The notes below the pieces were generated by a model. That model saw nothing but the letters and a program-made list of their open reading frames with translations, was not told the DNA's origin and did not search any database. The translations under genes and the position numbers were made by a program. A DNA stretch of 64,000 nt from Neodiprion pinetum (lineage: Eukaryota > Arthropoda > Insecta > Hymenoptera > Diprionidae): contig NC_060234.1 in the NCBI RefSeq assembly GCF_021155775.2, positions 31,183,026-31,247,025 on the forward strand. The letters are read 5' to 3'. This document shows, piece after piece, positions 47,776-60,185 of this stretch (position 1 is the stretch's first letter; every line of letters starts with the position of its first letter).

Positions 47776-48141
47776 GAACAACCGTGCGGCGTACTCGCCC
47801 TCTGAGGAACGGCAGAAGCCGCAGCAGCTGGGTGGCGCGAGGATGCGATATCGGTGGTGCTGCACCTGTCGCTGCACCTCGCGCAGCACAAACATTTAAA
47901 CATGCACACGCATACAACAGGTTACCCGCGTGTACTCGTAGGGCCGATCGGCCGGTATAACACGCGTCCCTGTATTTCACAATCGAGAGACGACCGCACG
48001 CGATCGGCCTTACAGTATTCGAACGAAAATGAGTCGCGGTCCAACTGTCGTCGGTGACACCCATAAACTCGAAAGGAGAAATGTTCCGCCGGTAATTGTA
48101 TTGAAATACACAACCTGGCCGAGGCAACTAGAGCTTTTTCC

Positions 48142-48160
48142 GCAGAGCCGCAGAGCCGCA
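48142..48160. repeat. Two-copy CAGAGCCG repeat
   Basis: Two adjacent CAGAGCCG units followed by a partial third. Confidence 0.7.
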
Positions 48161-48449
48161 GGGCGGTCGGTCAGAAATCATCAGCCATATAATAACGCTG
48201 GGAAGAAACTTGACCCACAGAGATCCTAAATTTCCTCGAAGGTGCTCCGAATGGAGTCAGAGGAGTCACTTGATTAGCGGGCATCCACCGATCCACCAAT
48301 CAGACTGACAATGGGTACGGGTAGGTATAGGTGTGAACTGTGGTTCTATTAGAGGTGCAATAAGTCACAATTAGGTTAAGTCAGCGAGGGGCGCGGCAGC
48401 GAAAGTCGAGGGTGGGGCCTGTTTGACTGTTGGAATCCTGTGCGACCAC

Positions 48450-48500
48450 GGCGACGGCGACGAGGACGAGGACGACGACGAGGACGAGGACGGGGACGAC
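48450..48500. repeat. (GAC/GAG)n trinucleotide repeat
   Basis: About 50 nt of GAC, GGC and GAG units. On the minus strand it lies in a 72-codon frame (48371-48589) and reads as a Ser/Pro run, which is a typical repeat artefact. Confidence 0.9.
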
Positions 48501-50538
48501 AACGTGACGCTCGGTCTATACTGATTTAACGTCAGCCTAATTCGAGTCATCCGGAACCGCGTAGTATATAACGCATAAATAATTACCACTCAGCTCCTTT
48601 GTCGTAGCTTCGCGACAGTTTACCCTTCGTTCGCCTTCCTTACACAGCCTTTGCCTTCCTCTTCCACCTTCATTCCGCGATAATCTTTTGTCCGCCTAAA
48701 TGGTTACCGCTAGAGATTTATCGCCTCGACAGCGTTTAGGCAGACTATAAGCTCCGTGTAGTTGGCACTCCTCGAATACGTTCTACCATCATTAGAGATC
48801 AATAATTTAGAGATATTACAGTCACCGTGATAGGGACGCGTGATTGTGTATATTGTGTGTAATAAGCGTTCTTACTACCTATTCACCCAGGCAATTTGCG
48901 CTAATCGCCCCTTGCCCATCGAGTCAATCGATGTCCAGTGTTCGGACTAATTGACGGGCCCGTTTACCGTTGATCGATCAATAACGATATACGTCGATGT
49001 GTATGGGAATCGATTTCATCGGTGTTTAGTTCACGCACAAACCTGTAAGGGCGTAAAAAGGGCTTGAAAAAAGAGTGAATAAATCAAACGACAAAAAATG
49101 TAAAAAAAGAACCTATTCAATTTGAAGAAATTAGCAACTCGGTGGTAAGCGACAGTGTGCAACCCCTGTGCGTCGATTCGGGGCTTACGTTTTATTAAAT
49201 TTGATACACCGCCGAGAGGCAATGGACCGTGAAATAATTCTACAGCGATTTCCAATTACGCGTAAATTGATATTTAATGAACCAGCGAGTCTTTTACTCC
49301 AACAAGTGGTTCCGCCTGGCAATATTATTGGCTGAGCTAATAATCTAATATTGGCTATTCATTAATACACGAAGCACGGTAAATTCAATCAATGGCACAA
49401 TAGCTTCGCGCTTTTGCATTTGCGTTCCGTCTCGAGCGTCGAAAGCGGCTATATTATGTATACTAGGCGTCGTTCGTGGGACTCACACTCACCGAGGCGA
49501 TCTATTTGCAACTCATTCGCAACATTTCACCGGGGAGTAACCATTCAATGTCTCTCCATTAAATTATTTATTACGTATTATTACGTTTACTGTTTGATTG
49601 TTTACGATCGGTAATGATGAAATAATTATAATTTCACGTCGTAAACTTTTATGGGAAGATCATGTTCGCACCAACTGCCCTTCGCTGTAAACGTGTATTA
49701 TATGCATGCTTCTTCTTCGACTCGTGTAAGATCGCACGCCGGTGCGTTGCTGCGTAAAACCGGGCCTTTCATAGCTACGCATACATGCACGCCTTTCCAT
49801 TCCTACGCAGAGAACAGTCTGTAGCGGTCGTAAAGGTAGTGATCATGGAAATTGCAAAGGGTTTTCCTAGCCATCGCCGTTTCTCCCATTCGCTGATCTC
49901 GCACCTTTGGCATATACCAACGTTGCCGACGAAATAAATGAGAAAACAAACAAAAGAAAAAACGTTCTTCCAGCTTGTGTGAAAATGTTGTGCACTCGTA
50001 CCTGGATGGAAAATTATCTCTTTCTCACCGCATATTTAACTTCTGTCTTCCTATCTGATATATTACAGGTCGACGCACTAGCTGCTCCCGAAACACGGAG
50101 GTAAACCGAACTTCGAATCCTTACCGGGACATATTACATGTACTCCTTGGCGTTTCGTTCTGCAGACAAGCTTCATCGATTTTTTTCTATAATTCTCAGG
50201 AATCCATCAGTATAAACTTGAAACTGGTCACAAAAAACTTTGCATTGATTCTATGAGAAGCAAACTGACGCGTCCTGACTCGTTGATTATCATAGTCACA
50301 TAGTTTTGAACTTCGAGTGTGATAACCTGCAGCCAAGTGTCGTGTTTCACGGTCTAGTGGGGGGTAACGAGGAGTCTTCTTATAGGGCTGGATATCACTA
50401 GAGGACCGTAATGAAGACGAAAGTAGAGGAAGAGACGGGAGAAGCAGCCGGATGATGTGAAAACTTCGATATTAGCTACCTCAGCAATCTGCGTTTTACC
50501 GTTTTACTTTGGTACCGGAAGTGACGGCCACGGTTGCA

Positions 50539-50570
50539 GGAGAGAGAGGGAGAAAGAGAGAGAGAGAGGG
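50539..50570. repeat. (GA)n purine tract
   Basis: Interrupted GA microsatellite, pure purine for about 30 nt. Confidence 0.92.
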
Positions 50571-52995
50571 TGTTATGACCAAATCCATACCTGTAGTATA
50601 ACTGTTCGAAATTCTACGGCTGTACCCAAAAGCTAGCGATTATCGATAATTATTTTGCCCAAGTTCCCGTTCCCTGCTGTCAAAAAGGTTCTTTCGATAA
50701 TGCAGAGCCCTTATCTCTGATTCTCTGATCCTAATATCAGAAGCACAGCCAGTCAGGCGTTTATAATTGCTTGACCAATTCAGCACGCGCGAGGCGACGG
50801 TGTTCACCCGTTTCTTTGTAACATGAGAAAAAGAACAGAACTTACGTGAAAAATAGAGAAAACGAATCCCACGCGGCTTCGTGTTAATAGCAGCGTAGTC
50901 GTATCGTTCTCCCCTCTTCGGAGGAGTTTAACGAACGCTAGCCACTCGGTGAGTCTGAGTCGAGCGGTGATACGACGACTCGTTGATACGCGAGCGTCTC
51001 CACGTCTTGACCCACGCGCCAACGCAATTGTGCGTGGCACGTGTTCACGCATTTAAAGGGGTGTCCAGTCATCACCGCCATGAGCGCTGATTCGAACGGT
51101 TAATGAACGACTGCAAAACTCGCTCCAGTTCCATTTGAAGTGAAAATAAAAAACGAGAACTGAATGGTACTCTTGCCGCAGAGTATCGAAAGTGAGTCAC
51201 GAATCGCAACGCGGACGTTAAGGTGCGAAGGTATCGCTGGTCTTGCGGGCAGAGTCAAATATCGCGGAGATGACGTCACGTCAAGTCGGAGAACCAGAGC
51301 TGCAGTTGCAGCAACGTTGGCCGACAAACCATCTGACGTCCAGACAGGATATTGTCGCGGCACTCATTCACTAATTGATCCACTGTGGTGTATTATTTTA
51401 CACCGCCAACCAGTGTCACTCAACTCGAAATTAACGCCGGCCTTTTTTAATGCGAAAAACGAACGAGGTTGGAAATTTGACAGATGTCGTCGGGTTTCAT
51501 CCAAACGACACTATCTGTTCCCAATTGTTGCTTGGTGTCGTTTCCAACTTGCCGAAGGCACTGCGCAAGATTATTTTACATCGCTGGTTCCGACGTTAAC
51601 GAATTTTGGAAAACAGATTGAAAATCGGGCCCGAGAAACGGGACTATGAGCACCATTGTGACGAGGAATGACATTAATTCATAGAGTTCATAATCTATTA
51701 GATGCGTTAGTAGTTGGTGCTAACGAGTATAATGGCAGCACACGCCATCCAAGTGTCATCTATGTCGACACCCTCACGCCATCGATGATCTCATACGGTC
51801 GACTTGACTTGACTTAATTGTTTGTTATCTTTACTGAACGCGTGCTATTGAAATTAATGTTAACCCTCCACATTAACACATGTTCTTGTAATACGTGCTT
51901 CCGGCGCCTGCAGCATATTACGTGACGCGCGTTTGATGAAACTCATCCACACGTTCGTGCAAGTGACACGATTGCACGTGTGCAATGTATGGAGCCAACC
52001 CATTTGTACATTCCACCACTCAGGCCTCACTCACACATCCGAATCTCCATTAACATTTTCTGTACACGACGTACAAAACTACGAACACATTTTTGTCGTT
52101 CAACGGTCAATGGTGGTATAACTAGATTCACGTATCCGAAGGATGATGAACGAGTAACTTAGTCACCGCATGAGCGGAACGCGATGTCAAACCGACGGGA
52201 ATACGCATTGAAAATTGTAGGGCACCGGACGTCGAAACAAATAACATAAAGTCGGGTACGAACGGTAATGCGTGGCGTGGATGGTATCGCGAGATCGAAA
52301 TACCGGATCGGTTTCTAATGACTTCTGCGTAAGGCGATATTGCAATTTAGCTTTTTCGCCTTTAGTTGGCCTTTTGTAATTGGCTTAATGTACCCAAGTG
52401 GAAGTTAGTAGACGCACAATAGACTAGCAGAGGAGCACAGAGAAGACGAAGGCACGTCGGCATTCTTAGAAGATCGCTTAACTCGACAAAAAACGGACCT
52501 TTCGACGAGGCGAGACAGACAGACCGACTCCTATATCTAATTGCAAGTTACATACGCGAAGCTGCGGTGGTTGGTAAAACGGTTCAGCAGAGGCTTTGTC
52601 TGTTGGTATAAGTTTACAGTATGCCAACTGGGTACCGTCCGGTGCATGGAAGGAGATTGAGAAAAGGGCGGGGGAGGAGAGAGATAATAATCGATCATTT
52701 TCACAGCTATCGAACGGGGACCTAAACGGGTTATCATAAATTTCACAGAGAGCCTGCCGAGCAATCTGTAATGATATTGTTGATAGGGTAGACCGGCTAA
52801 CGTTGTATCTGGACCGTGCCCGATCTGTAATAAACTGCGATCAAAACGATCTCTGCATTCTTGGATATTCTCAATGCTGTCTCAATTCCGGTTACTCGCA
52901 TCTGATCGCCTTTCGCGGGGAGAAATCGTTTCAGTAACTACATCGCTGCCGAAGAGTTAAAAATCACTGCCGACAAAATCCACTATTCTACGAAC

Positions 52996-53023
52996 ATGGC
53001 GTTTAACAAGGTTTTGGACAAAG
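52996..53023 (+). CDS. Candidate short first coding exon
   Basis: An ATG in strong context (A at -3, G at +4) is followed by nine codons reading MAFNKVLDK plus one base, then AAAG before GTAAGA. Short first exons of this form are common in insects, but 28 nt carries almost no statistical weight. No matching second exon was identified. Confidence 0.12.
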
Positions 53024-55428
53024 GTAAGACCGATTAGGAAAATTATCAGCTATAGCTACGCGTATTATTATTCAATAATTTATGAATAATGCAGATACCT
53101 ATAATCAAGATTGCTGTATTATGGTATGATAAAGATTACAAATGATTTATATTTTCTAAATTCTCGTAAATGGTAAAGGTAAATAAGAATACCACCGGAA
53201 GGACGTGTGGATGGGAAACGTTCGGACTGTAATATGTTGCAAAAAGTGCAATACCTTAGTCACGGGGGTTCTCCTTATCGGCGGAGTGCTTCTAGGTGCG
53301 GAATAGAAGGAAATCAACCGAACGTATCGAACTACCCATGCATGATTTAATGGCGTCTAATAGTCAGGTATTAAGTAAATTCATAGAATCAATCTATAGC
53401 CATTGTCTATACGCGTTTAAACCTCAGCATCCAAGACGCTCCTCGACGCAGCTCTCGGCGCGAGGGATCAGTCCGAAATGCCTTAAGCCGCGAGCTCGCA
53501 CAGCGCACCGTGTAATTTGTGATGCCAGCTATTATCCAGAAAAAAATCTATCAGAGTTCGCGACTCATCCTGCTTGCTCGAAGGGCCTCGCCAATGACGA
53601 CAGTGAACTTTTCCTTTTGCGTCTTTCCTAATTCTCTTCTATATTTTCAGATATCCAGATTTCCCCAACCGTTTTTCAAATTACGGTCGATTTAAAAAAT
53701 TCACCAATAAATTCGTTACGGGTCTAGATTTTAGTGGGAGGATTTGGGAAAAAAATAACAGGTCCCAAAATTTTCGCTGAGATTTTGGCAATCTTGAAAG
53801 GTGGGTAATTTCCGCAGGTATTACGCGGTGTGCCGACTCGTTACACGCGGATTTTTATTGCGTCGACAATCATGGGTAAAGCGGAGCTTTTTAAATTCCC
53901 CGGTTAATTCTGACAATAATTTTCGGCGAGAGAATTTCAGTGAACCCGTTTGTCAGAGCAGTTAGCGTTCCGCACTCCGCACTCCGCTCACCGCGTCACG
54001 TGGCAGCTCTCTCGCCTTTATTATTTATATCCAAGTTGAAAAAATTCTGCAGGCTACAGAGAAAAGAACGCGCGCCGTTTTCTACAGCGAGATGAAACGG
54101 CTGATGCCCGTTCTCGCAATTTTATATTTTAATTAGCCTGAGTTATCGGTTCAAGTTTCGGGGACAATAGGTGTATAAATATCAAGGGTGACCACGTGGG
54201 CTGTCCTCGCAGCGACTTCGGTAAGCTGACCTCCTCCCTCATCCACCACTGCATCCGCAAGTTCACTACCTCTCGCGGTGAAGCATCCTGGGCCTTTCGC
54301 CTAAGCTCGTAAAGACTTCGCCAACATTCAGACGACTGACGTGCGTACAGCTATGAGCTCCGCAACTTCGTTATCCACTCTGTAGTATACTATATGTATA
54401 CGATATGCATGTATACCTTCTCTGGTCATGACCTCAAACATTTTTTTCGCGGTTCGCTGTCCTGTGGCCAACTTGCTCCGTATCTCCGTGACCTCGCTCG
54501 TATCTGCACACCTTATTGTGGTTTGTACCGATTGAGAACCAGGTATGCAAGAAAATTACTGAGGAATGATATTTGTTGGATTATGTAACGAGTTTTAATC
54601 TATTTGCAACGAGACTTTCACCTTTTTCCTCGGTCTTTCGATTTTACGTGTGATAATACATTTACGGTCTGGAATTCGTAGAAATATTTTTCATCGTGCA
54701 ATCAACGTGTGCAACGGTGATACTTAACTTATTGTCTTTTTTTTTCATCCATACAAAAATCTCGGCTAATTAGTGGAAAGTTGTTGAGTCTCTTCCGATT
54801 TTATCGAGCGCATCCTATGCCTAATATAGCAGGCTGTATAGATCGAATGATAGTTCATTATCTTTGAGCGGCAAGCTACGACTTTTCGTAATAGAAAAAT
54901 GTTACAGCGTTGATGGGGCGCGTGGGTCGGACGTTGCCACGGACAATGAACAGCCAATGGGCCGTATATAGAAAGAATCATTCTAGATCGCTTGAATAAT
55001 TGTAAATTTGGAATCTTGGTGATCAAGAGTACGAGAATAGCTTTAGAAAACCGAGCAGAGTTCCCGATTTCGATTAGAGCTGTAGTTAAATGAAATCCGT
55101 AAGATCGACGATCGTCGGGAATGTAACGATTAAGATTTCATCGGTGAATCTAGAATTCCCAGACACAGCTTGGCTATCTTGTCGGCGCGATGTCTCTGGC
55201 GCGATGCTTATCACCTGCTTAATTATATAACGCTTTTACAAACCGCGGGGCGCATATGTTCTAGTACCTATATGCGGGCAATAGCTGCGTATATGCGAAT
55301 GGCCGTTGACCAGGACGGTCATAACGTATTAATTTATCCCTCTAGTCTGAAATAATAATTCAAGGGTCAAGCTTCGGTCCGGTTTTGACGAGCCTGGTCT
55401 GTAAATAAGCTTTCTTTTACTTTGAATT
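53024..55428. other. Non-coding stretch
   Basis: AT-rich with frames at 53296-53631, 54394-54588 and 54766-55026, none with start or splice support. A near-tandem CCGCACT unit occurs around 53972-53990. Nothing else seen. Confidence 0.5.
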
Positions 55429-55734
55429 ATGGAGGGAGAGGACGAGGAGACTGAGAGATACGTAGGAAGGAGAGAGAAAAAGAAAACAGTGAAAAAGGAG
55501 AAACAAAGAAAAATATTCCGCTCGCCGGTGGTGCCGAAGATAGACACACGGACCCATCCTCCAAAACCAATAATGAAACTTGAGCCAATGCCTCTGGGTC
55601 GAGAAAGGGTGCTCGGAATCGTGCAGCAAGTCTTCAAACCTGCATCGGCTGCAGTAGCAGCAGCAGCAGCAGCAGTAGACAAGCGGACACACACAGTTAC
55701 GAACGGAAAGACAATCCGTCTCCGAACCGCGTAA
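55429..55734 (+). CDS. Candidate basic small protein of 101 residues
   Basis: ATG with A at -3 and G at +4, a strong context, opens 101 codons to TAA. The N-terminus is acidic (MEGEDEETERY), followed by a highly basic stretch at residues 12-30. A Pro-rich middle (VVPKIDTRTHPPKPIMKLEP), LGRERVLGIVQQVFKPA, an Ala run of nine residues with Val insertions encoded by the GCA repeat, and a basic tail follow. The Lys/Arg content would suit a nuclear or nucleic-acid-binding protein, but that is inference from composition only. Part of the basic run is purine-rich low-complexity DNA, and two antisense frames overlap. Confidence 0.25.
   Translation: MEGEDEETERYVGRREKKKTVKKEKQRKIFRSPVVPKIDTRTHPPKPIMKLEPMPLGRERVLGIVQQVFKPASAAVAAAAAAVDKRTHTVTNGKTIRLRTA
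55650..55677. repeat. (GCA)n trinucleotide repeat
   Basis: About eight GCA/GTA units. It encodes an Ala/Val run in the plus-strand 101-codon frame and Cys or Ala runs in antisense frames. Confidence 0.9.
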
Positions 55735-58700
55735 CGCGACCGTTCAGTTTCTTAGGAAAACATATTCTATGCTGGCCTAAAAGAACTGTTTGAATTAGAC
55801 GGACCATTTTTAAACGGTAGCTGAGTGAAAGATCGTCTATATTAACCCACGTCTCATACCGTCCGGCTAATACCTACGTGTGTACCTCTGTACAAGCTGA
55901 TAAGAAGTCCTTCGGTCGGGCAAAGGCTCTTCGCCCAAAATGAGAAAAAAGGGAGATTTCACATAACGTGTTCGGTCAGAGGACCGAATGCCCGTATCGA
56001 GAATCGGTCATCCAATTACTCGAATAAGATTTCAATGTTGTGTGACAAGTCAGGGAAACTTATTTGGAATTGAAGTATCGTAGGGAAGCGAGAAATTAGT
56101 TGTTAATAATAATATATTCCGAGAATTTTACCATAATTAAGATTTCAGGTCAAATATAATATCGCAGTTTCGAAGTAAAATGATGACGATAAAAAGAGTG
56201 TCAATGTATAAATATTTCTTTCAGTATAACGATGATTAAATTTTAGTCTCTGCTGAGCGAGTTTTTTGCCCTAATATAGCTTTGTTACGAAATTTTATCT
56301 AATGTATGCAATTGATTATCATACTGGGTAGAATCTCCATTCATTATACCTGTACTGTCTGAGGAGTCTCGCAATATTCTTTTGAAAGTACAAAGCTTTT
56401 TCGTATCTTGACAAAGAAAGAAATGTCGTTCGTCAGAAAAAGTTTTTCGAATTCGTCGTCGAAGTGGGTAAAATCAGTATCAGCGTTGAAGGAAACATAC
56501 GAGCCTGTAGCGATCGAGGGGGTGGGGTTGAATGTATCAGCATGCGGGCGGTTCTAAATTTACACCACTTGAAACCAGTTAATAACTAGCAATAAGAAAC
56601 CGTTCGGAATTTATGGCGAAATTAAAGTCTCAAAAGTGAACACACGAAACTCGCGAGCGTTTGACATTCCAGCTATTATTGGGACCAGCGAATTCCGACC
56701 ACTCTGACTCATTCCTCCGCCGCCGCGCTCCCGGCGGTCCATCCTGCTAATTTTTCTATTTATCTTTCAATTACGCCGAGTTGCAATACACTGGCAATTG
56801 AATTCTATTAGTTTAAAAACGTGCCGGCTATTTCGATCGCGATCATATATACGCGCTCCGTGCAATTTGTCACAAGTTGAAGGCATTATGAGCAAGCACG
56901 ACAATACGCAATGTTCCCACATCGACGTGCTGCATCGCATTGTTAAGACAAAAATAAAAAATAAATAAATAAACAAACACGCTGAAAGAAACGGGTCGAG
57001 CGATTTGTCGTGGATCACCGAGTATAGAAGTACCGTCATCGGACCAATCGAATCGTTAATAATTCGAAAGGACGTAATCCCAGACGGGGTTATAAAGCGG
57101 GGAAAGATTATTTGGCGAAATCCTTTCGTTTCAATCAATACCCGTCGACGCGACGCAGCGACAAAGGCCGACGGAGCGAACGCCGAGAATAGACGAGTAC
57201 GACGGGGCTTTCCTAATCGTCGATACTAAAATGTAAGGAGAAGAGTTACATCTGCGGATGGACGGGAAGAGAGAGACGGAGAGGGGACGAGCGTCGGAGG
57301 AGAGGGTGGCGGTCCGGAAGGCAGTCCGGGGGTCCGGAGGGTCAGGGGAGCCTGTGTCTCGCTACCACGTCTCTCGGTCGGCCGGCCTTTGATCTTTGCC
57401 GCCGCGCACCCGCCTCACTCTATCGACACTTCATACTTCTCCCGGTGATCGCGGCCATAAAACATTATTCCACAGCCTCCGAGCCGGCCCTGCGAGCTAT
57501 TGTATCCGGTATTATAGTTACGGGCATGTGTGTATACGTATGCGAAGGCACCTCTGCCCACCAACTCGCGGATACGAAGCGTTGTAAAAAGTCGTGTGTA
57601 AGTGTGTTGTAAATTCGCCAGAGCAATGGGTGAGCATGATGCAAAGATTGACGCGCGTACATTTTTTTCTCCGAGATATGCGTGCACGTGTGAAGTTCGT
57701 TTATACTTAGACACTGTGAAAATTCATCCGCGTAGAGTGTGGGAGCACTCTTTTACGCCGCGGCTTGTAGGATGAAAACTAAGGTGCGTTGTGCCGCGCT
57801 CTGACAGACGGACAGCCGTCTCGGGAAGAATTATATCTACTGGAGGAATTGCAATGAATACGGTTACCTGCCGACACACGGCTGATAGATGCGGGATTAT
57901 AGACGGATTGATGGACATTTATGCTCAATAGACATAGGAGCGCGTGTATTCTATGATATAAAAAAGCAGCGGTCAAACGTTTTCGAATATACAAAACTGC
58001 TCGAGGGGGGACTTCGGTGAAACTTTGATGAAAACGATTTTTAAGTTTTTAATATGAGCGGAAAGGATGCTATCGAACATTGTTTACTGCAGGATTGAGG
58101 TTGTAGTAGGTATATGTGTTTTGAAGAAAAAAATTCAATCTTCCGTGGAGAAGGTGTACGGACGCAGAAGTTTTGGCAACGACGTGTGGGAAATTTTCTG
58201 CCAAAAATTCATTGCACAACCACTTTTGTTGGGAAAGATTGAGATTATTTTCAGCTCACATATTACCATAATCTAACTCTTGTAAAATGAATTTTCCGAT
58301 TAGATTCGTTGTAGTAATTTTTAAAAAAACACAAATTTTCTTTCCATATTTCATCGAAATCCCTCCTGAAAGGTTCGAGCGACGGTGAGGTCAAGATTAA
58401 GAATTTGCTACTTTTTGCGGTTCCGAATAACAAATAAACCAGCTTCGCGTTTTGCATCCGTGATTCGATTGCTTCGCAATACATATATATTTGCGCCTTC
58501 TGATTTAATCCAGAGTCTAGTTTCACTGAATTTCAGTTCCTCTCATACCTTTTGAATTATTTACGGATTGCTCTGATGAATCGTCTAGGTTAACGACATA
58601 GTACGAACGAATAAATATGATATCCTGACTTTTGGTATTCGATATTTCTGAATGATTTTCTTTCTATGTACAATATCTAATCTCACTATATTTGGCTTCT

Positions 58701-60008
58701 CAGTGTCTGGTTCTTATTGTATTTGTCGCAATCAGGAATCCACTTGAATAATGAAGAACTCTAGATGCACCATCTTGGCAAAATTTTTAGGTACTCATCT
58801 TCCTGAGTAGCTCTCTGCTTGGCAATTTACGACTCTCCGACTAGATACGTTTCGAAAAATAACGGTGTACCCAATGATCATTCTCGCAAGCATCGACTCT
58901 CCTTGGAGAAAGACTTGATCGATTGTCCCAATAACGACATTGCATATACAACGACTTGCTGGAGCTTTATTCTCCACTTCTTGTCTGATATTCTTACTTG
59001 ATAAAGGAGCGTAGCAGCGTCTTATACCTGAGCCTAGGAATAACACCGCGGCTATGAAATAAATGTAATTAGTTGTTCGGTAGTTTGATACTAATGAGAA
59101 TACGCGCGTGCGGATGCAGAGACAACGCCCCAATTAACATAACGCATCGGAGCAGGCAGAGTTTTATTTATTTATATTCGTCTCTAGAGACAGAACGGAG
59201 TCTTATTTATGGTCTATCAAGTTAATTAATAACGTCGATGCCTCTCCGTGTACTTATCATACAGAGTTGGCTAGCGTGCCAGCAGCCTGGTGGCGTGGAA
59301 AAAATAATTCCGAACTTAATGAAGAGCATTTATATCCCCGTGAACGAATCGCGTTCTAAAGTAACACCACTATTCGTGCACCACGCAAGTTTCCGTCCGT
59401 GCGATAACGTCACATAAGATCACCGAAAATTACCGCAACCATTCGACGGAAGATCTCCACGGATATCCGGTACCCGTGTGCCGCAGGTAAACACGTGAAT
59501 CGTTGACACCTACGTGAAATCCCCAAACCACTTCAGGCTTCAGAGCTGTCCAATTAAACCGAGTCAAATGAACCATAGGCCACAGGAGCTGCGGACCGAC
59601 TAGAAATCGTTACACATGTACGTACGCGTGTATGCATGCGCCGAGAGATGACGAAGCCTGATAAATTCCGAAAAGTTGGTTTACCTAACGCGTTAACGGC
59701 GCAAGCACACGAGAATACTTACAGGGCGTTACGACTGTACACGGTAGAGAAACGAAAGACATTGGCGCTGCGGACAATTCCGTGTGTATAAGAGAAGCGC
59801 GCGTACGATCCTGACGCAGAGACGCACGTGCGCCCGGAGTAGTTGAGCATAAATATTACAAGACGGGGACAAAGATGCCGCCCTCCTCACCATTTGTTTA
59901 AATTAAAATTATCCTCGTGTAGTCGTACGCGAGGCCTTTTATTATAATTGTTGATGTCTCACAGCCGTGTTCCTTCTTCCCGCGGGTGCTCCAAGTGGTT
60001 TATGGTTT
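55735..60008. other. Non-coding stretch
   Basis: 55740-57000 is AT-rich with no frames of note. A TATAAAAA match lies near 57957. 57240-57400 is GC-rich with near-repeats of GGTCCGGA. On the minus strand a good donor (GTAAGTAT at 59719-59724) is preceded by an ATG giving only 13 codons. 58000-59950 holds only short frames. No gene is supported. Confidence 0.5.
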
Positions 60009-60185
60009 ATGGGGGATTCACCGAAACCAGGGCCTCCGACAATATCTCCGACCCAGGGGCAAAGCCGCGGCGCAACCACTACTGCCATGCCTTTTCTCTA
60101 CCCTATCCCATATCCAGCTCGGCCTTTGGGCCCGCCGTTCCTTCCAGGACTCCGTGTCTTTCTAGCTGCCCTCGTACCTTGTTAG
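60009..60185 (+). CDS. Candidate Pro-rich small ORF of 58 residues
   Basis: The reading MGDSPKPGPPTISPTQGQ, followed by a second Pro-rich part (YPIPYPARPLGPPFLPG), runs to TAG at 60183. The frame is open upstream to a TGA just before a possible acceptor (GATGTCTCACAG, ending about 59964). The ATG has a poor context (T at -3), so it might instead be internal to an exon. Another frame across the same DNA (59948-60418) is open for 156 codons, which weakens both. No family recognised. Confidence 0.13.
   Translation: MGDSPKPGPPTISPTQGQSRGATTTAMPFLYPIPYPARPLGPPFLPGLRVFLAALVPC

Larger units (their letters stand above)
47776..52995. other. Non-coding stretch
   Basis: Contains the GAC/GAG trinucleotide repeat (48450-48500), a GA tract (50539-50570), a palindromic ATTATCGATAAT (near 50640) that includes the TATCGATA sequence known as DRE in flies, and scattered small frames. 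The plus frame at 51164-51649 (161 codons, alternative start only) has no splice or start support. Nothing is assigned. Confidence 0.45.
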
